In this document: positions 38,111 to 48,754 of the stretch, piece after piece
Position numbering within the stretch: the stretch's first letter is position 1
Layout of the letters: every line of letters starts with the position of its first letter
Origin: Cyclaneusma minus
Taxonomy: Eukaryota > Ascomycota > Leotiomycetes > Marthamycetales > Marthamycetaceae
Length of the DNA: 64,000 nt
Direction of reading: 5' to 3'
Assembly: GCA_037179335.1 (NCBI GenBank)
Contig: JAKZHN010000048.1
Coordinates: forward strand, 177,858-241,857
The notes under the pieces: model-generated
What the model saw: only the letters and a program-made list of their open reading frames with translations
What the model was told of the DNA's origin: nothing
The model's database searches: none
Made by a program: the position numbers and the translations under genes

Positions 38111-40646
38111 TTTAATTTGCGAAATAAAATATATAATTTATCTAAATAATATTTCGATGTTTTTAAACAATTTAAAAACACATAAGAAATATATTCGGAA
38201 AATAATCCGCCGCTTAAAAAATACCGATTTTTAAATTAATATTTTTAAATATAAATTTTAAATTACCCGTATGTAATATTTAAATTTTTATATTATATTA
38301 AATAATAGAAAAATAAATCTCAATAAAATATATGCTATTATAATTTAAAAATCACTAATTTTTATCCGGGATTTTTAAAAGTTTATAAAATTTGCCAATT
38401 TTTATAAAAGATTTATTCGGAATTCTTTTAAAATTGCCAAGCTATTAAATAATTTAATTAAAAAAAAATTAAAACAAGGCTTAATAAAATGCTTTTAATA
38501 AATTTAAATAAGCATTTATTTTAGCCCCAATTTTGGTTTTTTTAATTATAATAAATAAACAATTTTAAAAACGGATGCCGTAAATTATGCTTTAAAAAAT
38601 ACTTTTCTAATATTAAACTAACGGGATTCTTTAATTTTTTTTTTTTTTTAAATTTTATAATTCTGCAAAATACAACTATAAAATTTATAATAAAAAACCT
38701 TTAATCGTTATTAAATGCTTAGAAAAATAAAAAATAAAAAATAAAAACAACTTAAAAAGCATTGAAATTTAGAATATGTATAATAATTTAAAATATTTTA
38801 TAATAATTAAATAGCTGAATTAAAAATAAATTTATTAAAAATAAAGTTTTATTAATTTTAATTTTAGAATTATTTATAAATTAAAATTTAAATAATAAAA
38901 TTAAATGTATTAAGCAGGCTTTTAAAAACCCAATTTTAATATATTAAAAATAAAAAATTGCAATATAAATTAAATATATTGCTATTGAAAGTAAATTTTT
39001 TATTTAAAGCATTAAAGAATTTAATAACGGATTTAAAGGAAATTTAATTTATTTTAAGACCAATTTTAAATTTGGAATAAAATTTAGAAAAACCAATTAA
39101 AAAAGTTATTAAAATAATTTATAAAAAATTAAAAATTGCAATATTAATATTAGCGGCCTTAGAAAATAAACATTTTAATATTTGGCTAAAAGATTTGCAT
39201 TAGATTTTTTAAAAAAGAAATCAGATTTTTTTATTTTAAATAAATAAATTATATTAAAAAAACCAGAAAATGCAAACCGGATATAAATATCCTTTAACGC
39301 TTTTAATTTAGCAATTTAAATTATTTATAAGCATCATTTTACAATTATAGCTGGATATTTAAAAAAAAAAAAATTGGAAATACTAATCAATATTATTAAT
39401 CGCTTAAAATATTTTAAAGTATTGCAAAATATAGTAAAAAATACAAATTTTATAATAAAATCAAATTCTTTAAATTATTATTATCCGGATTTTTGCAATT
39501 TCTATCGGTTTGTTTTGGGCTTAATTGGACATTTTAATAAATTATATTATATTATTACTTAAATGCATTAAAAATAGCTGCAGCTATTAATATATTTTTA
39601 TAATAATATATAAATTTATTAAAATATACTATTTTATTTTTATTATAAATTTAAAAATTTAAAAATTTGCAAAAGCCTTTATTAATAAAATCTATTATTT
39701 TTATAGCACTTTTAATATCATTATTTTAAATAAAAAATCCAATTTAGTTTTTAATTTTAAAAGCATTTATTTAAAAAATTGGAAATCGGGCTAAAACTAT
39801 GTTTTTTTTAAAAAGAATCAACGAATAAACCAAATAATTTAATACTTATCTAAAATAATATTTAAATGTTTTTATAGTTTTTGCCCAAAATAATTAAATA
39901 AATTGGCTATTATTAGCGGAATTTATTTTTAATAATTAAATATTCAAAACTATAAAAATAATGCTATTTTTTGCCAATTATAAATTTTATTTGCAAATAG
40001 ATATAAAGCTATCCTAGCCCTGCTTTTTAAATATAATTTTAATTTAAAAATAAGGATTTTATAAAACCAATATTATTACGAATCGTATAAAATAATGGAA
40101 TATAAAAAGTTATTAAAAAGTGGAAATTTAATAGCATTTTAAATATTTATAATTAGAATATTCGTTTAAATTAAAGTCTAATATATTATATTAAATAAAT
40201 AAATTACAAGTTAAATTAGCAATTAAAAGCAGATTTTTATAGCTTTAAAAAATATTTATAAAAATGGTATTAGGATTATTTAAATAAATTAGAATTTTTA
40301 ATTTCTCTTTATTAAAGAGGCTTTGCAATATAGGAAAGGTATATTATAGCCAATTGCTATCATATAAAAAATCACTTTAATATAAGATTTTAATTAAATT
40401 ATAGCCGCTTTAATATAAGATCTTAACTAATTTATAACTGCATTAAAAAGAATTAAAAAAACTGCAATATAAATAGCAAAAATAGAAATAGCTATTTCGA
40501 AAAAAAAGGGACGGCCTAAAAAAGGCATAATTTTGAATATTTTAAAAAAAGGACAATTAATTTTATAAAATTTATAAATTACAATTAAAAAATACTAAGG
40601 GAGTTTTAGCGCTATTTGGAATAAATAGCAATTTGAAAAGGGATAT

Positions 40647-40871
40647 TATTATAGTATTAATTTTAAATGCCTTAGATATATACTTTAGGCATGCATTATA
40701 TATTATATGCCCCGAGTTTTTAACTTTTAGCCTTATATGCCAGGTATATGCTTTTAGCGCTTTGCGCTAGTTTGCAGGATTTTTAAAATTTTGCAAGGCT
40801 GGAGACTTTCTTTTCTAGTTTATAATATCGCTTTATTCTAACCCCTATTTTGCCCTTAAGCTGCCGTGATA
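40647..40871 (+). repeat. 3' LTR of the plus-strand gypsy element
   Basis: 225 bp. The inner-left core is AT-converted relative to 34,302-34,526; the outer-right end is better preserved. Followed by target copy ATAAG (40,872-40,876). Confidence 0.88.
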
Positions 40872-43800
40872 ATAAGCGATTTGGTTATATTATTAAAAAA
40901 TATATATAATAAGCCAAAATAAAGTAATAATAATAAGGGTTTTATAAAACTATTAAAACTGCCTATAATAAAAAAATAATAAGGCTTAAGGATTTTAAAA
41001 TAAAAATATTTAAAGGAATATAATATATAAAATATATTAAAATATTTATTAAGCAATTTTTATAAATAAATACAATTTTAAAAAACTGGCCAATGCTATT
41101 TAAATATTATAAGGAAAATTCAAAAAGGTTATTACTGAATTTAAAAAACCATTATTAGGATCTAAATCCAAATAAAGGAAAAAATAAAATTTTAATAATT
41201 TAGTATTGTTTTTATAAATGCTAAATAGCATTATATAAGCAATTGGAATTATTAAAATAAAAAGGCTTTAAATTTATTTATAGCTATTAATAATAATGAG
41301 TTTAATTTATAAGGTTATAATATATTAATATATTATAATTAATATTAATAATAGGATAAGGAAATAGTTATAATTATATTATTTGAATTCTTTTTTATTC
41401 TGGGGTAAAATTCGTTCAAGAGTTAAGGCTATTAATAATAGTTTATTAGCTGTATTAAAAAAATAGTATATTAAAAATTAAATTATTATTAATATTAAAG
41501 AAAATTTAAATCTATAATTATTATTTAGTGACGGGAGATAGAATAAGGATATTATAAAAAAAAGGAATAAGAATTTAGGATAAATATTTATTAGTTTAAA
41601 TCGGATTAATAAATGCTTAATTATTTTAGAAGAAATATTTATTGGTTTTAAGCCGGATTAATAAATGCTTATTTTTTAAAAAAGCTATATTTTTTTTCCG
41701 GATTATTGGGTGCTTTTGGTTTTTTTTAATTTTTTTTTGTTTTTGCTAAGCTTCATTAGGCTGGAAAAGAAAATATATTAAAAAAATAATATATTATTTA
41801 TTTAAAAATAAAATAAAAAATAAAATCAATGGAATAAAATAAAGAAAAATTAATAGAATATAAAATGGGAAAAATGAAATAATAAGCTCTTTAAACTTTT
41901 ATATTAGGAGAAATATTAGATTTAGTAAATTAGTAAGTTTTAAATAGCACAATTACTGGAAAATATTATTATATATTTGCTTAAATTGAAAAACGCGCTA
42001 AAAAACCAATTTTATTTGCAATGCATTGCTTATTTTTACAAATTTAATAGCTTAATTTCGCAATATTTTCAATTTTATAATATTTATAGTTTTGCGATTT
42101 TTACCAGCTTTTATTATTTTTATTATAATGCAATTATAATTTATTAGTAATAATTATTAATTAAATAATAGCTTTATTTCAAAAGGCTAGCAATAAAGCA
42201 AAAAAAAACCAAAGTAATGGAAATATTTTAAAAATTAGCTCTATTGAAAAAATTAGCTATTAATTTTAGTTTAAATAAAGCTGAAATAAATTAAAACATT
42301 ACCAATAATTATATTAGTAAAAAATCTGAATTTCTAAATTGGTAAAAGGCAGCAATTGCAAATATAATAAAAATTTTATTAAGAAAAAAGCAATTTTTAT
42401 ATAAAAACTCTATTATTAGTAAAAAAGCCATTAAATATGTAGATTTTAATTTTTGAATACGCAATAGTTATTAAACGGTTTAATATTAAAATAGGCAGAA
42501 AAGCAATTTGCCAAATTTGCCATTATTAATAAACCCAAAATATTACCTAAAAAATCAATTGCCAAGCTTATTAAATCTATTAAATTAATTTTCAAAATTA
42601 TTAAATTTTTTAAATTTTTTAATAAAAATAAATTATATATTAAGAAATATGGTATTGGTAATAAAAAGAATTTAGCTTTTTAAAAAATTTGCAAAAATAT
42701 AAAAATTGAGATTAAAAAGCAATATAAATTGCTTGATATTAAACAAAAAAGCTAAAAAAGGAAAAAAAGCTGTTAAAGGGGAAAATTCTGACCAAATTCC
42801 TGGCTAAGCTAATTTTTGTTAATAAGGAAATTAAGGAATATATTTATATAATTAAAGCCTATTTTAAAAAAGCTTTTATAATTAAAGGCCTATTATTTAA
42901 ATTTTGGCTATTTAAAAATTAGAAAAAGGCAAAATTAGCTAGTTTTATTTATTAAATAATTTACGGATATTTCCGGATTTTTATTAAATGGGGTTTTATT
43001 ATAAAGGTTAAAAAATATAATTTAAGGGAAATAAATAAAGGGCTATTTTAGAAATTAAATGCTTATTTAATATTATATAATAAGGGAAATAAGGACCCGT
43101 TTAAGGTAAATATTTCAGCTAAAAATTTCAAAGCTTGGCGACGAGTTGCTAAAGCAAATAACCCGCTTAGGTTAGGAAAACAGTTTATTAAATAGGATTT
43201 TATAGCCGAAAATAAAAATAAAATATTATTATTTAAAAAATTAAAAAATAATAAGGCTAATATTATTTATATTTCCTATTAGAATCTATTTATAATAATA
43301 GCAATAATTAATTAAGCCCTAATTTTAATTATATAAATTAGCAAGGAGCGTTTTAGCAAGTATTTTAAAAAGATGGGCAATTTTGCTATAGCTGAAATTT
43401 ATTAAAAGTTTAATTGGAAAAAGTATATCAAGAGTTTAAAAGCTGAAATTTAATATATATAAAAAAAGATTGATTTTTAAAAGAATTATTATTGCTATAA
43501 AAAAATATTAAGCTTGGAATACATTAATTTTCTTAAGCAATATTTAATAAATTAAAATAAAAAGTTAAAAAAGAAATTAGGTAAGTATTCGAAAAATATA
43601 GCATTATTGCTGTTAAATTAAATTTTAAAAACAAGAATTTAGAATTAGAATTGGAATTAGATTTAGATTTAGAATCATATTTAATACCGGAATTAATTTT
43701 AATACACAATTGTTTCAAAAATAAAAAATTATAAGGTTTTTAAAATCCAGGTTATTAAGGCATGATATTTTCCAATAATAAAAAATATTACCAGCTTTAT

Positions 43801-44388
43801 AATAATTAAAAAAAGCTTTTAAAAAATAATTTATATAATTATAAATATTAAGGCTAGGATATTCTTATAATAAAATACCATTACTTTTTTTAACGAAATT
43901 TTATTTATAAGTTATTTAATTAAGGGCAATATTTAATATATTTTTACGGATTATTCCTGGTTTGTATATTATTTTTTGCTAGTTAAATTTAATATTTGTT
44001 TAATATTATTAGTTTTTAAAAATTATATTTGGGTTTTAAAAATCAATCATATTTATTATAAAATAAATGTTTATAAAAAATTTAAAATTATTAAAGAAAA
44101 AAGCAAGAAGCTGTTTTTTAAAAAGAATAATATGGGAAAAGCTTTAGTTTTTTTTGTTATAAAATTTAGGGAAAATTATAAAAATGGTTTTTATAAGCTG
44201 GAGAAAAGGATTTAAAATAAATTATAGTATTAATTTTTGCATTTGGTTATAATAGTCGGTATTATCCTTTTAAGGGAAATATATATATTAGCATGGTTTT
44301 TTGCAGAAATATTATAAAAGGCAATAAGAGCTAAAGAACGCTTTTATTAGGCTTTTTGGCCTATATTATATCCGGATTATTAAATGCT
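40872..44388 (+). other. Outer element internal segment 4 with possible integrase relic
   Basis: AT-rich outer-element sequence up to its right LTR. Around 43,920-44,215 the plus strand translates to GQYLIYF, then frame-shifted DYSWFVYYFLL-like text and an open stretch (43,976-44,215). This is reminiscent of the D-YSRF-YYFLL strand of retroviral-type integrases, but too decayed to be sure. Elsewhere no domain is readable. Confidence 0.4.
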
Positions 44389-44548
44389 TAAAAGATATTT
44401 TAAACAGGGTAATTTATACGCAAGGCTAGCAGGTATTTATTTAATAGCTAGAGCGAGGCAAATCCTTCATTTTTATGCATCCATATCTATATAAATAAAA
44501 TACCCAATTATACCCATGTTTGTCTGGCTGCTGTGCTAGCGTTCTTCA
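44389..44548 (+). repeat. Right LTR of the outer element
   Basis: 160 bp, TA (ancestral TG)...CA. The inner-left two thirds are mutated relative to 11,814-11,973; the last ~40 bp are unmutated and run straight into normal gene-island sequence. Followed by target copy CCTTC at 44,549-44,553. Confidence 0.9.
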
Positions 44549-44631
44549 CCTTCGTCTTGTTGTGTCAAGTTAAGGCGCTTCTCGATTGGCCATACTACTA
44601 TCTTGCCGTATTCTTAGCCATCTCCTCAATC

Positions 44632-46056
44632 ATGGCGTCTATTCAGAACAAAGCTGTATGGTTCAAGAGGCCGCATGAGCCATTGGCTGTTGATACTTCG
44701 AAGATGCCGAAACCCGCAAAGGGCCAGGTGGTCATCAGGAACTATGCCCTTGCCATGAATCCAGGTGAGTGGCATTTCTTCATGCATCGACTTGGAACCT
44801 TCTCGATGACTTTGGTCAGGCTGAGTCACGAGATTGCTATCGACTGTCAGTTCTCAACCAGACAACCAGAGGCGGTCTTTTAGCGTCTCGAGGGTGTGCT
44901 GACCTGGTCGAGTGTCAAATGATTTGGCTTTGCTGTGCTTTGATACTTAGGATAATTCGCTGACACGACTTTTGAGCAAGTGGACTTAACCATCCAGTAT
45001 GATCCAGATCTTTTCATCCCATTCGGACTTGAGTATCCCTATGTGCGACTTCTCGCTTTTGTCACAAGTACATCTCTAAGGATTTCAGGTTACCGGAACC
45101 GACGGCGCCGGTGTCATTCACGAAGTTGGTGAAGATGTCACTGGCTTCAAAGTTGGAGATCGGGTCTTAGCGTGAGGCATCCTACTTACCTTATCTCCCT
45201 CCCGCCCTCCTTTCTGACAAATTTAAGCTTCGAGGTCGACATGCTCAAGTTCGGTAAAGTCCATGGTGGCTTCCAGCATTACATTGCTGTCCCTACGACT
45301 ATGGTCTGCCACATTCCCGACTCCCTTTCATACACAGCTGCTTCTGTGCTTCCAATGTCAGTCATGACCGCCGCTGCTGGTCTCTTCGGTACTTCTCAGC
45401 TAAACTTGGCTTTGCCTTCTACGGTGGTGGCACCATTCGACTCTGCGAAGAAGATCGTCTTGCTCTGGGGCGGCTCGTGCAGCACCGGCACATCCGTCAT
45501 TCAACTGTGCAAGTTCAAGGGGTTCACGGTTATCAGCATCTCTTCGCCTAGAAATTTTGTACTCTGCGAAGAACTTGGTGCGAAGTATTGCTTGGATAGA
45601 TCGAGACCGGATATCGTCGAGGAGATCATCAACACCGTGAAACGGGATGGTGGTAAGCTTGTGGGCGCGTATGAGGCGAGTGGATACAAGTCAGAGGTGA
45701 TGAAGTGTGCGGAAGTCTTGAAAGCGTTCGGAGGCGGTCTTGTGGTTAGTGTAAGGGCGCCGCCTGAGAGGCTGCCGTATGGTGTCACTAGTAACTGGCG
45801 TAAGTTGATCTTCTGGAGAGTTTTGACGAGAGCTTAGCTAATATTATTGGTAGTAATGCTCCAAGATTTCTTCGGCATAGACAAAGATAGGACAGCTGCT
45901 ATCATGGAAAAGTTTCTCCCTGAGACTTTGGCAAATGGGACATACAAAGCAAAGCCTGATCCCGTGGTGGTGGGCGAAGGCTTGGAGAGTGTGCAAAAGG
46001 CCCTGGATATTTTGAAGGGAGGGGTTTCGGCCCAGAAGATTGTCGTGACTTTGTGA
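44632..46056 (+). CDS. MDR-superfamily zinc-independent oxidoreductase (enoyl-reductase-like)
   Basis: Five exons: 44632-44764, 44981-45042, 45089-45171, 45228-45799 and 45854-46056, with introns of 216, 46, 56 and 54 bp. The product is 350 residues, the normal size. The N-terminal GroES-like part has MPKPAKGQVVIRNYALAMNPVD, EYPYVTGTDGAGVIHEVG and FKVGDRVLA. The Rossmann part has LLWGGSCSTGTSVIQLC as its nucleotide-binding turn. The C-terminal block KPDPVVVGEGLESVQKALDILKGGVSAQKIVV is typical of fungal ToxD-type or trans-enoyl-reductase-like MDR enzymes, which use NADPH and lack the Cys/His zinc ligands. Substrate unknown. Exon borders are inferred from splice signals plus family motifs. Only 78 bp of original upstream sequence (44,554-44,631) remains next to the ATG; beyond it is the retrotransposon, so expression is doubtful although the frame is intact. 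Confidence 0.88.
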
Positions 46057-46888
46057 TGAGAGTCGGTTGGTTTTGATGAGGTTATGTCAGCCAGATGTGA
46101 CCGTCTGCCTCTTCTGAGCGTTGGCCTGGAGGTTGTCCTACAACGCTTGAGTTGGAATGGGCAGTCTTCGTTTTGGGATGGAGAGATTTCAACTTCATAC
46201 TTTTGAAATTATTGCAGGCTTCCTCCCGACCTCGAACAACCGAAGCAAAGTCGACGAAGCAAGATTGCCACACACCAGGCAGGATTTTCGGTTCTCAGCC
46301 TTGCCGCCCTTCTTGCCATCTGATTTTGGTGTAGCCTGAGCCCCCAGAGACAGCAGTAATTTTGGTTCGTCAACCTGTGGCTCCGAGGTTGTGGATTGCC
46401 CCCAATTGGATCAGAGGATGGCCATCCTCGAGCAGCAGCACACCTGAGTGCAAGAAAGTTCAATTTCTAACTGGTTTTTTGCAAAGCTGAGAATTTGCGA
46501 TCCAGATTACACGCTCGCTATTACAAATCCGAAAAGCTGTCGATGTTGCGAACGCTGGAAATATACCCGTAAATGACAAAAGTTGCGACGCCGAGGGCCA
46601 ATCTGAAACACGAAAACCAAAATTAGCCTGAATGGACCAAAGAAGATGGGATTTGCAGATTGCCATGATGACGCAGTCCACATGCATGGGAATTGTGATG
46701 TAATGAAGTAGGAGGCTGCCCCTCCAACCCCTCGACGTCACCCGATAGACAACATCAAAGCATTGAACTCGTTACAAAAGCGCTGGAAATCCTTCGCAGC
46801 GACTCTCGATGAAATCACGAAACCATACCAACTCTGCCTATCAACCCCATCCATCAGCTCGAAACCTATTGACTTCAATCCCGCCAAA
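46057..46888. other. Intergenic region between MDR reductase and Zn-ADH
   Basis: Both neighbours are on the plus strand; the spacer should hold the MDR 3' UTR and the Zn-ADH promoter. Several short open frames on both strands, none with a domain. No repeat or RNA gene recognised. Confidence 0.5.
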
Positions 46889-48754
46889 ATGTCTATGAGC
46901 CAAGCAGCAGGTCTCGTCGAAAAGGCCATTGGCCACGGCAACAATGCAACCACCGAACAAGATATCACCAACCCAGCAATTGATCGCTCGAAGTACGCTG
47001 ACCCATCGGGCGAGATGATGAAGGCGTTGGTGTGGAATGGAAAGGGAAAGGTCGCAATCGGTGAGCTCCAGCGTTGCAGACACCACTGGAGTTTACCCAC
47101 TAACACCATCTAGAACAAGTCCCAAAACCGCGAGTCGTCGAAGACCGAGATGTCATCCTCAAGATTACCGGCAGTACAGTCTGTGGTAGTGATCTTCACC
47201 TTCTTCATGGCAGCGTCGTTCAGATGCAAAAGGGTGACATTCTAGGCCACGAGTTTTGCGGTGTCGTGGAATCTAAGGGCCCAGCTGTCAACAATCTACA
47301 GATCGGAGACAGAGTGGTGGCTTCATTCCAGATTGCTTGTGGAGATGTGAGTGTCTTCATCGTTCTGTCCCCATCGAGTACTCGCTGCTCTGTACTCAAA
47401 TGAAATCCATCAATCTTGCTTGCATTCATCGATCCTTATTGGCTTCATATCCAAGGATACCCACCCTTATCACAGAGCACATGCTGACTCCTATTGAACT
47501 CATCCAGTGCTATTACTGCAAGAAGAAACTCTCAAGCCAATGCGAAAAGACCAACTCAAACACCATGGAAAACGGGATGTACGGAGGACGAACTGCTGGC
47601 ATGTTCGGATACTCCCACTTCACCGGAGGATTTGCCGGAGGACAGGCCGAATACACACGAGTCCCCTACGGAGATGTCAACCTGCTCAAGCTACCCGCAG
47701 ATGTCCCAGATGAGAAAGGTATGCTCCCAGTAAATTCACTTTTGTTGAGATCTCAAACCAAGTGCTGCTACTTCTTCATTTGGGCGGATTTTGAGAGCAG
47801 ATGCTGCTACATGGTCGTTCGAATGAGTTCTCAGAGCAAGTGCTTCAACTTGTCCTTTTAATCTCGGCGAGCGACCCCCCCTGAATTTTTCAAGCAAGAC
47901 GCTGCGCTTGCTTGCGGCTGCCGGGAAATCTTTCCTTTCCTCTGTTCCATTCACACGCTTCTCCCACCTCAATACAAGCCAGTTTCTCAAACCAAGCTCA
48001 AACTAACACACATACAGGCCTCTACCTCTCCGACGTCCTCGCCACATCATGGAACTGCGTTGTCGACACTGGAGTGGAAAAGGGAGACGTAGTCGCAATC
48101 TGGGGAGCTGGCCCAATCGGTCAAATGTGTGCCGACTTCGCTCTTATGCAAGGCGCATCTCGAGTAATCATGGTCGACCAAAACTGGCGCCTCGACTACA
48201 TCAAATCGAAATACCCCAACATCGAAACACTCGACTTCAGCAGTCTTCCCCGCGGCACATCTGTCACCTCTAGACTCAAGGAAATGACCAACAACCGCGG
48301 TCCAGATGTCGCTCTCGAGTGTGCTGCCGGCGAGTACGCAAAGGGATGGGCTCACTACTTCGAGATCATGCTTGGCATGGAGACCGATACCTCCGAGCTT
48401 GTCAACGAAATGATCACTTCAGTCAGGAACTACGGTCGCTGTGGAATCACTGGAGTCTACGTTGGCTTCACGAATCACTTCAACATCGGCTCTCTTATGG
48501 AACGAGGTATTCGCCTCATCGGCAACGGACAAGCACCCGTCCACAAATACTGGGAGCAGCTTCTTGAGATGATCCAGAAGAACGAAATCGACCCACTCAA
48601 GATGGTCAGTCACCGCGTCTCTCTCGACGAGCTCGATGACGTCTACTACATCTTTGAGAAGAAGGATGAGGGAATGCAAAAGGTTTTCGTGGAGACGAAA
48701 TTCTCGCAGCCGGCAGCTACTGGAAGCCCTGCTCTCACGAGATTCAGGAAGTGA
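46889..48754 (+). CDS. Zinc-containing alcohol dehydrogenase (glutathione-independent formaldehyde-dehydrogenase-like)
   Basis: Four exons: 46889-47060, 47114-47346, 47508-47718 and 48018-48754. The introns are 53, 161 and 299 bp, the last unusually long for this window. The product is 450 residues, longer than classical ADH because of an N-terminal extension (MSMSQAAGLVEKAIGHG). Catalytic zinc ligands appear as TVCGSDLHLLHG and GHEFCGVVES. The structural-zinc lobe is ACGDCYYCKKKLSSQC, its second half supplied by exon 3. The coenzyme site is WGAGPIGQMCADFA (GxGxxG), followed by VDQNWRL with the Asp typical of NAD preference. GLYLSDVLATSWN is characteristic of formaldehyde-dehydrogenase-like ADHs. 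Likely reaction: NAD-linked oxidation of an alcohol or aldehyde in the cytosol; substrate not determinable. ATG 46889 is chosen because it is the first ATG in frame, in good context. It follows the MDR gene by 832 bp. Confidence 0.92.

Larger units (their letters stand above)
34302..40871 (+). mobile_element. Nested Ty3/gypsy LTR retrotransposon, plus orientation, RIP-inactivated (6.6 kb)
   Basis: LTRs of 225 bp at 34,302-34,526 (starting TGTCACAATAC) and 40,647-40,871. The flanking duplication is ATAAA/ATAAG, one G-to-A apart. A purine-rich GAAAAGGGA (40,635-40,643) precedes the 3' LTR as a polypurine tract should. Plus-strand translation near 37,885-38,100 gives a gypsy reverse transcriptase skeleton with stops. 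Same family as 23,421-30,105 but inverted. Internal open stretches are not genes. Confidence 0.88.
11814..44548 (+). mobile_element. Outer LTR retrotransposon with nested insertions, heavily RIP-mutated (32.7 kb)
   Basis: Two 160-bp direct repeats (11,814-11,973 and 44,389-44,548) bound the AT-rich block, flanked by the duplication CCTTC. They align without a gap and differ at about 28 positions, all but one transitions. They begin TG (mutated to TA on the right) and end CA (mutated to TA on the left), as LTRs do. TGG lies just inside the left LTR (about 11,976), where a primer-binding site would start; this suggests plus orientation. Removing the three nested elements leaves about 11.8 kb of internal sequence, long for one element, so further unrecognised insertions may exist. 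No intact gene remains. Superfamily uncertain: a faint integrase-like stretch near 43,920-44,215 is the only protein hint. Confidence 0.88.

Noticed and set aside
11814..44548. AT-rich block as centromere, mitochondrial insertion or plain AT isochore
   Set aside because: LTR pairs, target duplications and readable RT/RNase H blocks explain it as nested retrotransposons; no mitochondrial genes are seen.
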